Of a DNA stretch of 64,000 nucleotides, positions 47,899-56,649 are shown in pieces. The DNA is taken from assembly GCA_900318115.1 (NCBI GenBank), contig ONJJ01000004.1, positions 1 to 64,000 on the forward strand, read 5' to 3'. Made by a program: the position numbers and the translations under genes. The notes below the pieces were generated by a model. It searched no databases. It saw only the letters and a list, made by a program, of their open reading frames with translations, and was not told the origin of the DNA. Position 1 is the first letter of the stretch. Each line of letters starts with the position of its first letter. The stretch comes from an uncultured Prevotellaceae bacterium. GTDB taxonomy: Bacteria > Bacteroidota > Bacteroidia > Bacteroidales > Bacteroidaceae.

Positions 47899-49932
47899 AT
47901 GAAACTCAAAACCACACTCCCACTTATGGCCATCACACTTCTCACGGCCTGCGGCGGTACCACCGCTCCCCTCACGACGGGTATTGACCTCGCCAATCTC
48001 GACACCACCGCCGTCCCCGGCACCGACTTCTATCGCTATGCCACCGGCGGTTGGTCCGACAGCCATCCCCTCACTGCCGAATATGCCCGTTTCGGCAGTT
48101 TCGACCTCCTTGCCGAGAACAACCGCACCCAACTGCGCGAGCTCATCGAAGGTGTTGCAGCCCAAAAGAACGAACCCGGCAGCATCGCCGATAAGATTGC
48201 GCAGATGTACAACTCCGCTATGGACTCCGTCAGCCTCAATGCACAAGGCTACGAGCCCATCCGCAAAGACCTCCAGCGCATAGAGGAATGCTACGACAAG
48301 AAAGAGCTCTTCCACCTCTACGCCGGCTTGCAAGCTGAAGGCATCGGGGGACTCTTCGGATTCTACATCGACGCCGACATCAAGAACAGCGTCATGAACC
48401 TCCTGCAAATCTGGCAGTCTGGACTCGTCATGGGGCAGAAAGAATACTACCTCGACACAGACTCCGCCACCACCGCCATCCGCGAAGCCTACAAGAAATA
48501 CATGCAGAACCTCTTCCTCTACTGCAAAGTCGCCGACAGCGCAGAGGATGCCGCCGCACGCGTTGACAAGGTCCTCGCCTTCGAGACGGAGTTGGCAAAA
48601 GCCTCCCGCACACGCACTGAGCTGCGCGATGACGAGCTCAACTACAACAAGATGTCCTACGACTCGCTGCGAGTGGCCTACCCCGGCATCGACTGGAATT
48701 ACTTCTTCTCCATCCACGGCGCCAAAGGCATCAAGGAAGTCAGCGTGGGACAGCCCGAGTTCATCCAAGCTGTAGAGAAGCTTTGGGCAGAAGCTGAGGT
48801 GCCGACCCTGAAGGACTACATCCGATGGCAGCTCATCAACGGCGCCTCCAGCTACCTCGATGACCAGATGCGCGCAGAGAACTTCGCCTTCTTCGGCACC
48901 GTGATGTCCGGACGCCAGGAAGATCGTCCGCGCTGGAAGCGCGCCGTCAGTTCCACAGAAGGAGCACTCGGCGAAGCCGTCGGCCAGCTCTATGTCGAGA
49001 AATATTTCCCTGCCGAAGCCAAGGAACGCATGACACAGCTCGTGCGCAACCTGCAAGTGGCTCTGGGCGAGCGCATCGACGCACAGGAATGGATGTCCGA
49101 TTCCACCAAGGCCGTTGCCCACGAGAAGCTCGAAGCCTTCATTGTCAAAGTAGGCTATCCCGACAAGTGGCGCGACTACTCCACCCTCAAGATTGGCAAG
49201 AACTATTGGGAGAACGTCAAGGCGACCTCCATCTGGGCTATCAAAGATATGATCGAGAAGAAGCTCAACAAACCCGTTGACAACACCGTCTGGTACATGA
49301 CTCCCCAGACCGTGAACGCCTACTACAACCCCACCACCAACGAAATCTGCTTCCCCGCCGGCATCCTGCAGCCCCCCTTCTTCGACATGCAGGCTGACGA
49401 CGCCTTCAACTACGGCGCCATCGGCGTGGTCATCGGTCATGAGATGACCCACGGATTTGATGACCAAGGTGCCAAGTTCGACAAGGACGGCAACCTCCGC
49501 CAGTGGTGGACGGCAGAGGACACCAAGAATTTCGAGGAGCGCACCCACGTCATGCGCGACTTCTTCAATGGCATCGAAGTCCTCCCAGGCCTCATGGCCA
49601 ACGGTCAGCTCACACTCGGCGAGAACATGGCAGACCACGGTGGCCTTCAAGTCGCCTTCCAGGCATTCAAGAATGCCACCAAGGATGCTCCCCTGGAAGA
49701 GCGCGACGGCTTCACGCCCGAACAGCGTTTCTTCCTCGCCTACGCTGGCGTCTGGGCTGCCAACATCCGCGATGAGGAGATCCGCAACCGCACCAAGTCC
49801 GACCCCCATGCCCTCGGTCGCTGGCGCGTCAATGGCGCCCTGCCTCACATCGACGCATGGTACGAAGCCTTTGGCATCACAGAGTCCGACCCCATGTTTG
49901 TTCCCAAGGAACAGCGCGTAAACATCTGGTAA
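47899..49932 (+). CDS. M13-family (PepO/neprilysin-like) zinc metallopeptidase lipoprotein
   Basis: The 677-residue peptidase starts with a lipoprotein signal (MKLKTTLPLMAITLLTACGG), cysteine at about residue 18, so it is probably anchored in the envelope. The zinc site HEMTH lies at residues 514-518 in VVIGHEMTHGFDDQGAKFD, and the downstream glutamate motif is GENMADHGGLQVAF. The C-terminus ends QRVNIW, as in most family members. M13 enzymes cut oligopeptides and peptides up to about 40 residues. A perfect 12-base-pair hairpin lies just after the stop. Confidence 0.95.
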   Translation: MKLKTTLPLMAITLLTACGGTTAPLTTGIDLANLDTTAVPGTDFYRYATGGWSDSHPLTAEYARFGSFDLLAENNRTQLRELIEGVAAQKNEPGSIADKIAQMYNSAMDSVSLNAQGYEPIRKDLQRIEECYDKKELFHLYAGLQAEGIGGLFGFYIDADIKNSVMNLLQIWQSGLVMGQKEYYLDTDSATTAIREAYKKYMQNLFLYCKVADSAEDAAARVDKVLAFETELAKASRTRTELRDDELNYNKMSYDSLRVAYPGIDWNYFFSIHGAKGIKEVSVGQPEFIQAVEKLWAEAEVPTLKDYIRWQLINGASSYLDDQMRAENFAFFGTVMSGRQEDRPRWKRAVSSTEGALGEAVGQLYVEKYFPAEAKERMTQLVRNLQVALGERIDAQEWMSDSTKAVAHEKLEAFIVKVGYPDKWRDYSTLKIGKNYWENVKATSIWAIKDMIEKKLNKPVDNTVWYMTPQTVNAYYNPTTNEICFPAGILQPPFFDMQADDAFNYGAIGVVIGHEMTHGFDDQGAKFDKDGNLRQWWTAEDTKNFEERTHVMRDFFNGIEVLPGLMANGQLTLGENMADHGGLQVAFQAFKNATKDAPLEERDGFTPEQRFFLAYAGVWAANIRDEEIRNRTKSDPHALGRWRVNGALPHIDAWYEAFGITESDPMFVPKEQRVNIW

Positions 49933-49944
49933 AAAAACATCATA

Positions 49945-49975
49945 GCTGTGCGCAGCCATCATCGCTGCGCACAGC
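49945..49975 (+). repeat. 12-base-pair hairpin downstream of the M13 peptidase gene
   Basis: GCTGTGCGCAGC (49945-49956) pairs perfectly with GCTGCGCACAGC (49964-49975) around CATCATC. No T-run follows on the plus strand. It may be a weak terminator or a palindromic element. Confidence 0.7.
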
Positions 49976-50008
49976 CTACTTTCAACTCATAAATTTCAGC
50001 CCACTCCC

Positions 50009-50926
50009 GTGCCCCTAACCCTTCCCGACCGACTTCCAGCCATCGACCTCCTGAAGCAGGAGAACATCTTCGTGATGGGAACCTCACGCGCCACGTCGCA
50101 GGACATCCGTCCTCTGCGCATCGTGGTGCTGAATCTCATGCCCATCAAAATCACGACCGAGACAGACCTCATCCGCGTGCTATCCAACACGCCGCTGCAG
50201 CTCGAGCTCTCGTTCATGAAAATCAAGAGTCATACCTCCAAGAACACCCCCGTGGAGCACATGCGGGCATTCTATCATGACTTCGAGCTGCTGCGCCATC
50301 AGAAGTTCGACGGCATGATCATCACCGGAGCACCCGTGGAGCACCTCGCCTTCGAGGATGTCAACTATTGGGAAGAGATGCAGGAAATCTTCTCCTGGGC
50401 ACGCACCCATGTGACCTCCACCCTCTACATCTGCTGGGCAGCGCAGGCAGGTCTCTATTATCACTACGGAGTGCCCAAGTATCCACTGCCCGAGAAGAAA
50501 TTCGGCATCTTCGCCCAGCGCATCGCCAATCCCCTGCTTCCCATCTTCCGTGGATTCGATGACATCTTCCAGATGCCCCACAGCCGCCATACCGAAGTGC
50601 GTCGCGAGGACATCGCAGCAGTAGATGGGCTGAGCATCATCGCCGAGTCAGACGAGTCGGGTGTCAGCATCGTCATGGCACGTGGCGGACGCGAGTTCTT
50701 CATCACCGGACATCTCGAATACTCGCCGCTCACCCTCGACACCGAGTACCGCCGCGACCTCGCCAAGGGACTGCCCATCCAGATGCCGCAGCACTACTAC
50801 CGCAACGACAATCCGGAAGAAGGTCCCCTCGTCACTTGGCGCGCGCACGCCAACCTCCTCTTCACCAACTGGCTGAACTACTACGTCTATCAGGAAACAC
50901 CCTACGATATCGATGAGATCCATTGA
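50009..50926 (+). CDS. metA: Homoserine O-acyltransferase MetA (acetyl-CoA type predicted)
   Basis: MetA acylates homoserine at the entry to methionine synthesis. The 305-residue protein starts with a GTG codon: MPLTLPDRLPAIDLLKQENI. The catalytic cysteine is Cys142 in STLYICWAAQAGLYYHYG. The His in APHSRHTEVR-type PHSRHTEVR and the Glu in GHLEYS complete the catalytic set. Residue 111 is Glu (ITGAPVEHLAFEDV). In characterised MetA proteins Glu111 favours acetyl-CoA, whereas Gly111 favours succinyl-CoA, so O-acetylhomoserine is the likely product despite the usual succinyltransferase annotation. It ends 14 bases inside the next gene's start region (overlap with 50913). Confidence 0.93.
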   Translation: MPLTLPDRLPAIDLLKQENIFVMGTSRATSQDIRPLRIVVLNLMPIKITTETDLIRVLSNTPLQLELSFMKIKSHTSKNTPVEHMRAFYHDFELLRHQKFDGMIITGAPVEHLAFEDVNYWEEMQEIFSWARTHVTSTLYICWAAQAGLYYHYGVPKYPLPEKKFGIFAQRIANPLLPIFRGFDDIFQMPHSRHTEVRREDIAAVDGLSIIAESDESGVSIVMARGGREFFITGHLEYSPLTLDTEYRRDLAKGLPIQMPQHYYRNDNPEEGPLVTWRAHANLLFTNWLNYYVYQETPYDIDEIH

Positions 50927-53897
50927 GCTCCTTGCCCCCGCCCGCAACCTGGAATGCGGTCTCGAAGCCATCCGCCACGGAGCAGACGCCGTGTACATCG
51001 GCGCACCCCGCTTCGGAGCACGTGCTGCTGCCGGCAACAGCATCGGGGACATCGCTCAACTCGTGGACTACGCCCACCTCTTCGGCGCACGCATCTACGT
51101 CACCCTCAACACCCTCCTCTACGACGAGGAACTGCCCGCCGCGCAAGCACTCATCGACGACCTCGCCGCCATCCACGTGGACGCTCTCATCACCCAGGAT
51201 CCACGCATCCTCCCCCCATCTGCTCCCTCCTCTCCCTCCTCCTCTTTCCCCTCCTCTTCCTCTTCCCCCTCTGAGGCTTCCTCTTCCTCCTCCTCCTCTT
51301 TCCCCTCCAAGGCCTGCGGTCGGGTGGCGCACATATTTGTGCGCTCTCCTCTCCCCCTCCACTCCTCCACACAGATGGACAACCGCACCCTCGCCGACGT
51401 CCTTGCCCGTCAGGCCGCAGGCTACGAGCAAGTGGTCCTGGCTCGCGAGCTCTCGCTGGACGACATTCGCGCCATCCATGCCGCCGTGCCCTCCATGCCG
51501 CTCGAGGCCTTTGTCCACGGCGCCCTCTGCGTCAGCTACAGCGGACGCTGCTATGCCTCGGAGTATTGTTTCGGACGCAGTGCCAACCGTGGAGAGTGCG
51601 CCCAGTTCTGCCGCCTGCCCTTCGACCTCCTCGACGAGGATGGCCGCGTGGTCACCGTGCCCGAGAACGCCTCGCCTGGAGTTCCGCACGTTGCCCGCTC
51701 CCTGCGCCAGCGCCACCTCCTCTCGCTCCGCGACATGAATCGCTCTGCTGACCTCGAGGCGATGATGGATGCCGGCATCAGCAGTTTCAAGATCGAAGGA
51801 CGCCTCAAGGACGTCAGCTACGTCAAGAACCTCACCGCCTACTACCGCCAGCGCATCGACGCCATCCTCGCCCGCCGCCCGGAGGACTACTGCCGCTCGA
51901 GTTTCGGAAGAAGCGTCATCACCTTCACCCCCAATCCCGCCAAATCCTTCAACCGCGGATTCACCTCCTACTTCCTCCACGAGCGCACCACCGACCTCGC
52001 CTGCCATGCCACTCCCAAGTCCATCGGCGAACCAGTGGGCATCGTCAAGGATATCATCCGCAGCAATCACCCCGCTCGCAGCCAGAACGCCGCCTCCATC
52101 ACCGTCGCCGGCAGCGCCTCCTTCTCCAACGGCGATGGTCTCTGCTTCTTCGACTCCAGCGGCCACCTCGTCGGCTTCCGCGTGAACCGCGTCGATCAGC
52201 AAGGTCGCCTCTATCCCTCCACCTTGCCCGAAGGACTGCACAAGGGCACCCGCCTCTATCGCAACTACGATGCAGCCTTCGAGCGCGAACTCTCCCGCCC
52301 CACCGCCGATCGCCGTCTGGCCGTCCGCTGGCTCTTGGAGGAAGTGCCTGCGCCCTCTCCCACAGCCATGGAGTCTGCGCCGTCCGATGAGCGTTTCCTC
52401 CCCGGTTTCCGCCTCACACTCACCTCGGAATCCGGGTGCACCATATCCCGCTTCTTCCCCCATCCCCACGAGGCAGCTCGCACTCCGCAGGCTGAGCCCA
52501 TCCGCCGCCAGCTCCTCCGTCTGGGCGACACCCCCCTCACGTGTAGCGAGGATGACATCGACATCCGCCTCTCTGCCGACTACTTCATTCCTGCCTCCAC
52601 TCTTGCCGACTGGCGCCGCCAGCTCACGGAGGAACTGGGAGAAAGAGGCAGCAGAGCCACCACCATCCACTCCCATCAGGAAGCGGAGCTCACCAATTCA
52701 ATAGAAAAAGATCGCACCGCGCAGCCAACTCCCCTCCCTGACGGAAGGGATATGGGGGTGGGTCTTTCTCCCCTCCCTGACGAGAGAGGCACGAAGGAGG
52801 GTCTCCTTCCCTCCTCCCTCATGACTTGCCGCTACTGCCTGCGCCACGCCATCGGTCAGTGCCTCCGCGAGCACCCTTCGCTGCGCGGCCCCCTCTCTCT
52901 GCGGCTTGCCGACGGACGCCGTTTCCCCTTGCGCTTCGACTGCCAGCGCTGCGAGATGCACGTGTTGCGCACGCTGCTCCTGTGCCTCCTTTTCCTCTTT
53001 GGCGTCCACGCCTCCCCCCTGCATGCTGCCGAGACAGACCGCCCCTACAGCGTGGGTTACAACTTCCGCGTCCATGCAGACAGCCTCCTGCTGCAGGAAG
53101 ACCGCCCCATGCACTGGTGCCAAGGCGTAGCCCAGAGCAGCGACAGCCTCTGGGTCTTCGGCGACGACCACCTCGTCGTTGCTGCCATCACCATCATCCC
53201 CGAGGACTGCGTGGATAGCGTCTGGGTGAAGGTGGCCCGCGACCAAGCCACCATGGGCTGGACCCACGAGAGTGACCTCCTCGCCGCCGTATCGCCCGAC
53301 GACCCCATCAGTCAGTTCATCCGCATCTTCTCTGCCCACCATCTGCCGTGGTTCCTGGCATTCATCACTGTCGCCAGCCTCGCCATCGGCGTGCGCCACC
53401 TGCGTCGCCGCCACCTCCCCCGGTTCTACGACCTCCCCAGCGCCTACCCCACCCTGCTCAGTTCTACGCTTGCCGTGGCCACCACCACCTACGCCCACAT
53501 CCAGCACTACCTGCCCGAGCAGTGGGTCCACTTCTACTTCCATCCCACGCTGAACCCTCTGGCCCAGCCAGGCGAGCTCTGTCTGTTTCTCCTCTGCGTG
53601 TGGTTGCTGCTGCTGCTCTCCATCGCCGTGGCCGATGCCGCTTTCAGCCAGCTGCGCAGCATTGCCGCCGTAGCCTACCTGGCGACGTTGCTTGCCGTCT
53701 GCATCCTCATCTATCTCCTGCTCAGTCTGGCTTCGCAGCTGAGCATCTACCTCGCCTACGCACTTTGTGCGCTCTACATTCTCTCCACCCTCATCTATTA
53801 CTTCACCCACGTCCGTGCCCACTACCTCTGCGGCCGCTGCGGAGCCAAGATGCGGCAGAAAGGCGTATGCCCCCGCTGCGGAGCAGTCAATGATTGA
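50913..53897 (+). CDS. Fusion of a U32-family protein with a zinc-ribbon membrane protein
   Basis: One uninterrupted 994-residue frame joins two proteins that are normally separate. Residues 1-684 are a U32 protein (RlhA/TrhP-like, linked to RNA hydroxylation). It has MRSIELLAPARNLECGLEAI, the U32 signature EAFVHGALCVSYSGRCYAS near 197, clustered cysteines (YCFGRSANRGECAQFC), and a C-terminal FDCQRCEMHVL. From about 685 a new hydrophobic segment (RTLLLCLLFLFGVHASPLHA) leads a periplasmic SH3-like part (VWVKVARDQATMGWTHES). Several transmembrane helices follow, and the last is a CxxC-CxxC zinc ribbon (LCGRCGAKM, CPRCGAVN). An internal ATG at 52956 could start the second part alone. Two low-complexity insertions interrupt the U32 part: residues about 99-146 (Ser-rich, including element A) and about 592-637. 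The start overlaps metA. Confidence 0.85.
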   Translation: MRSIELLAPARNLECGLEAIRHGADAVYIGAPRFGARAAAGNSIGDIAQLVDYAHLFGARIYVTLNTLLYDEELPAAQALIDDLAAIHVDALITQDPRILPPSAPSSPSSSFPSSSSSPSEASSSSSSSFPSKACGRVAHIFVRSPLPLHSSTQMDNRTLADVLARQAAGYEQVVLARELSLDDIRAIHAAVPSMPLEAFVHGALCVSYSGRCYASEYCFGRSANRGECAQFCRLPFDLLDEDGRVVTVPENASPGVPHVARSLRQRHLLSLRDMNRSADLEAMMDAGISSFKIEGRLKDVSYVKNLTAYYRQRIDAILARRPEDYCRSSFGRSVITFTPNPAKSFNRGFTSYFLHERTTDLACHATPKSIGEPVGIVKDIIRSNHPARSQNAASITVAGSASFSNGDGLCFFDSSGHLVGFRVNRVDQQGRLYPSTLPEGLHKGTRLYRNYDAAFERELSRPTADRRLAVRWLLEEVPAPSPTAMESAPSDERFLPGFRLTLTSESGCTISRFFPHPHEAARTPQAEPIRRQLLRLGDTPLTCSEDDIDIRLSADYFIPASTLADWRRQLTEELGERGSRATTIHSHQEAELTNSIEKDRTAQPTPLPDGRDMGVGLSPLPDERGTKEGLLPSSLMTCRYCLRHAIGQCLREHPSLRGPLSLRLADGRRFPLRFDCQRCEMHVLRTLLLCLLFLFGVHASPLHAAETDRPYSVGYNFRVHADSLLLQEDRPMHWCQGVAQSSDSLWVFGDDHLVVAAITIIPEDCVDSVWVKVARDQATMGWTHESDLLAAVSPDDPISQFIRIFSAHHLPWFLAFITVASLAIGVRHLRRRHLPRFYDLPSAYPTLLSSTLAVATTTYAHIQHYLPEQWVHFYFHPTLNPLAQPGELCLFLLCVWLLLLLSIAVADAAFSQLRSIAAVAYLATLLAVCILIYLLLSLASQLSIYLAYALCALYILSTLIYYFTHVRAHYLCGRCGAKMRQKGVCPRCGAVND
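51311..51350. repeat. Palindromic element A, copy 3 (inside the U32 gene, inverted)
   Basis: GGCCTGCGGTCGGGTG is followed by the palindrome GCGCACATATTTGTGCGC (51327-51344) and TCTCCT. Relative to copies at 28507 and 59411, read on the other strand, the flank GGTtGGGTG and loop TATT are kept, while both stem arms changed together. The bases are translated as ACGRVAHIFVRSP within the U32 barrel region. Confidence 0.75.
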
Positions 53898-53913
53898 TTG
53901 CAAGTCGAATTTT

Positions 53914-53943
53914 CCAATTGTAAGATTGTAAGATTGTAAGATT
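53914..53943. repeat. 30-base GTAAGATT repeat, copy 1
   Basis: CCAATTGTAAGATTGTAAGA followed by further TTGTAAGATT is exactly repeated, in inverted orientation, at 61629-61658. Here it lies 16 bases after the U32-fusion stop codon and 30 bases before the MBOAT gene. Confidence 0.88.
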
Positions 53944-53973
53944 AGCAAATCCATAAATCCGTAAATACCCCTC

Positions 53974-55443
53974 ATGTCCTTCACCTCCCTTCAGTTTCTG
54001 TTCTTTCTCCCGCTGGTCTTCAGCCTCTACTGGATGCTTCGTCGCAGTGTGCGGTGGCAGAATCTGCTGTTGGTGGTCGCCAGCTATGTCTTCTATGGCT
54101 GGTGGGACTGGCGCTTCCTGGGCCTGATAGCGCTGACCACCGCCGCCAGCTTTGCCAGCGGTCTGCTGCTGGAATCCTACGAAGGGCATGAGCGGCGTCG
54201 CCGCTGGATCACGTCCTCCAACATCGCTCTGAACCTGGGCATCCTCGCCCTCTTCAAGTACTACAATTTCTTCGCCGACAACTTCGCCGCGCTACTGCTG
54301 GCGCTGGGACTCCACGCGGACCTGCCCACGCTGCGCCTCATCCTTCCCGTGGGCATCTCGTTCTACACGTTCCAAGCCCTCAGCTACACCATCGACGTCC
54401 ATCGTCGGCAGTTGCGCGCCACGCGCGATGCCGTGGCCTTCTTCGCCTACATCTCCTTCTTCCCACAGCTGGTGGCTGGTCCCATCGAGCGCGCCACGCA
54501 CCTGTTGCCGCAGATGTTGCGCGCGCGTACCTTTAAATATGAAGCTGCCGTCGATGGTCTGCGCCAGATGCTTTGGGGCTTCGCCAAGAAGATGCTGGTG
54601 GCGGACAGCTGCGCCCTGGCCGTGGACATCATCTGGCAGTCGCCCGCCGAGCAGAGCGCGCTGGTGCTGGCCGTGGGTGCCGTGCTCTTCAGCATCCAGA
54701 TCTACGGCGACTTCTCGGGCTACAGCGACATCGCCGTGGGCTGCGCCCGCCTCTTCGGCATCCAGCTGATGCAGAATTTCCGCACTCCCTACTTCGCCAC
54801 CTCCGTCCGCGACTTCTGGCGCCGCTGGCACATCTCGCTGATGACATGGCTTCGGGACTACGTCTATATCCCCCTCGGCGGCAACCGCTGTTCTCCTCTG
54901 CGCCACACGCTGAACACCCTCACCACCTTCCTCCTGAGCGGACTCTGGCACGGTGCCGCCTGGACCTACGTCCTCTGGGGCCTGTACCACGGAGTCCTCG
55001 TCAGCATCGAGAAAGCCCTAAACTCTAAACTCTCCGCTCGACTTCTAGTCGCTCATTCGAGCTTGCGAGTCTTGAGAACTCCAAACTACTCTAAACTCTA
55101 CACTCTAAACTCTACACTCCTCACCTTCCCGCTCGTCACGTTCGGCTGGATCCTCTTCCGCGCACCCGACCTCAGCTCGTTCTGCGCCTACGCCAGCGGC
55201 CTCACACACCTCTCCACCCTCGCCGCCTTCTCCACCCTGACCATGGGCAAGACCGCCCTGCTCTGGAGTGCGGCGCTGATGGTTATCGAGTGGCTGCAGC
55301 GCCACCGCACCCACGCGCTCGACCTCCCCGCCTGCGGCATCCTGCGCCTGCGCGCCGTCCGCTGGACTATCTACTACGCGCTGCTGGCGCTGCTGCTCTT
55401 CTGCCACGCCGACGCCCACAACTTCATCTACTTCCAATTCTGA
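53974..55443 (+). CDS. MBOAT-family membrane O-acyltransferase (AlgI/DltB-like)
   Basis: The 489-residue polytopic membrane protein transfers acyl groups, probably acetyl, to an extracellular glycan. It has about ten hydrophobic segments and the MBOAT core: NLGILALFKYYNFFADNF, ISFFPQLVAGPIERA, DFWRRWHISLMTWLRDYVYI and the catalytic histidine region FLLSGLWHGAAWTYVLWGLY. The partner SGNH gene starts only 5 bases after its stop, the usual acyltransferase-pair arrangement. Residues about 347-382 are an inserted low-complexity loop (NSKLSARLLVAHSSLR onward) encoded by CTAAACTC-type repeats plus a small palindrome (55018-55120). The loop falls between transmembrane segments. Confidence 0.9.
   Translation: MSFTSLQFLFFLPLVFSLYWMLRRSVRWQNLLLVVASYVFYGWWDWRFLGLIALTTAASFASGLLLESYEGHERRRRWITSSNIALNLGILALFKYYNFFADNFAALLLALGLHADLPTLRLILPVGISFYTFQALSYTIDVHRRQLRATRDAVAFFAYISFFPQLVAGPIERATHLLPQMLRARTFKYEAAVDGLRQMLWGFAKKMLVADSCALAVDIIWQSPAEQSALVLAVGAVLFSIQIYGDFSGYSDIAVGCARLFGIQLMQNFRTPYFATSVRDFWRRWHISLMTWLRDYVYIPLGGNRCSPLRHTLNTLTTFLLSGLWHGAAWTYVLWGLYHGVLVSIEKALNSKLSARLLVAHSSLRVLRTPNYSKLYTLNSTLLTFPLVTFGWILFRAPDLSSFCAYASGLTHLSTLAAFSTLTMGKTALLWSAALMVIEWLQRHRTHALDLPACGILRLRAVRWTIYYALLALLLFCHADAHNFIYFQF
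55018..55120. repeat. CTAAACTC simple repeat with internal palindrome inside the MBOAT gene
   Basis: Units such as CTAAACTCTAAACTC and CTCTAAACTCTACACTC flank a palindrome CGACTTCTAGTCG (55039-55051), whose loop TCT equals that of element B copy 3. The frame is kept open and encodes a loop absent from the MBOAT core. Confidence 0.75.
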
Positions 55444-55448
55444 AAGCC

Positions 55449-56417
55449 ATGAGCCCCACAGACATACATCCGCAGTCCGAGCTGTCGTCGCAGGCGGCCT
55501 CCACCCTCAAAGTCAGGGAGTCGGCATGGCGCCTCTTCCTCCGCCGCCTCGCGCTCTTCCTGCTGCCGCTGCTGCTGCTTGCCGCCGCGACGGAACTCTA
55601 TGTGCGCAGCCTCCCCAACAGCTACCGCATGAAAGCCGAGATGATGCAGCGCATGGAAGACAGCGTGGAGGTGATGATCCTCGGCAACAGCCACGCCTAC
55701 AGCGGCATCCGCCCCGAGCTCATCCCCGGCTGCGCCGTCAACCTCGCCAACGTCTCGCAGACGCTGGACCTCGACCTGCTGCTGCTGGAGCACTATGCTC
55801 CACGCAGCCCGCGTCTGCGCGTTGTCGTCCTGCCGCTGGACAACAGCAACCTCTTCGACCAGCCCATGCAGCAGACCGACGAGTGGTTCCGCTGCGCCTA
55901 CTACCGCCGCTACATGCACCTTGGCGCCTACTACCGCCCGCGCTACTGGCTGGAGCTCTTCCACTTCCAGAGCATGCGCGGCAAGATCCGGAAATGGCGA
56001 CAGCAGCGCCAGCCCGACTGCACCGCGCTGGGATGGGACACCGACAACAGCCTCCGCCATCGCGCCGCAGACTGGAACACAGGCCAAGTCGATCGCGTGC
56101 TGCAGCGCCACATCTGCCACGACTGGGAACAAGCCTCCGCCAATCAGGCAACGCTACTGCACATCGCCCGCTACTGCCGCGAGCACCACCTGCGCCTCAT
56201 GCTCGTGGCCACCCCCGTCTATCCCGCCTACGCCGCAGGCATCCCAGCCTCGCAGCGCCGTTTCCTCGCTGCCACGCGCCTTGCTGCCAGGCAGGCGGGT
56301 GCCACCGTCCTCGACTTCTCCGCGGACACCACTTTCTGCGACCCCGACTTCTTCGACCCCGACCATCTCTCGCACGAAGGAGCTGCGAAGTTCACCCGTC
56401 TGCTGCCAATCAAGTGA
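55449..56417 (+). CDS. SGNH-hydrolase-like partner of the MBOAT acyltransferase
   Basis: The 322-residue protein has a single N-terminal membrane anchor at about residues 30-50 (LFLRRLALFLLPLLLLAAAT). An extracytoplasmic SGNH-like domain follows: the Ser block is MILGNSHAYSGIRPELIPG and the Asp-His block is DPDHLSHEGAAKF near the C-terminus. Pairs of MBOAT with DltD/AlgJ/PatB-type SGNH proteins carry out O-acetylation of surface polysaccharides, so it likely completes acyl transfer on the outer face. The ATG at 55449 lies 5 bases after the MBOAT stop; the frame is open further back but overlaps MBOAT. Target glycan is unknown. Confidence 0.85.
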   Translation: MSPTDIHPQSELSSQAASTLKVRESAWRLFLRRLALFLLPLLLLAAATELYVRSLPNSYRMKAEMMQRMEDSVEVMILGNSHAYSGIRPELIPGCAVNLANVSQTLDLDLLLLEHYAPRSPRLRVVVLPLDNSNLFDQPMQQTDEWFRCAYYRRYMHLGAYYRPRYWLELFHFQSMRGKIRKWRQQRQPDCTALGWDTDNSLRHRAADWNTGQVDRVLQRHICHDWEQASANQATLLHIARYCREHHLRLMLVATPVYPAYAAGIPASQRRFLAATRLAARQAGATVLDFSADTTFCDPDFFDPDHLSHEGAAKFTRLLPIK

Positions 56418-56482
56418 TTATCTCAGAACGATCCTCCGGATTGAGGTCTATCTCGGCATGAGATTCGCCCTCCCCCCCCGAA

Positions 56483-56520
56483 CAAAAAAATTGCGACTCG
56501 CATCACTGCGACTCGCAATT
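56483..56520 (-). terminator. Intrinsic terminator of the nucleotidyltransferase gene
   Basis: On the minus strand ATTGCGAGTCGC and GCGAGTCGCAAT arms pair with one G-G mismatch and are followed by T7. It lies about 130 bases after the gene ending at 56650. The region between holds no gene. Confidence 0.75.
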
Positions 56521-56649
56521 CAATTTGGAATTCCAGGAATCTCACTCCCCTTTACTGCGGGAAGAGGATTCCACCTATCTATCAAACTATGTTAATATTT
56601 GGTATGGATAAAGGATCCAAAATTTGCATTTTTTCTCTCGCACACGGCA

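Noticed and set aside
47677-52676. Very long antisense frames opposite the M13 peptidase and U32 genes (47677-49962, 50862-52676)
   Set aside because: The sense frames carry zinc-site and U32 motifs. The antisense products are Val/Gly/Ala/Glu-rich artefacts.
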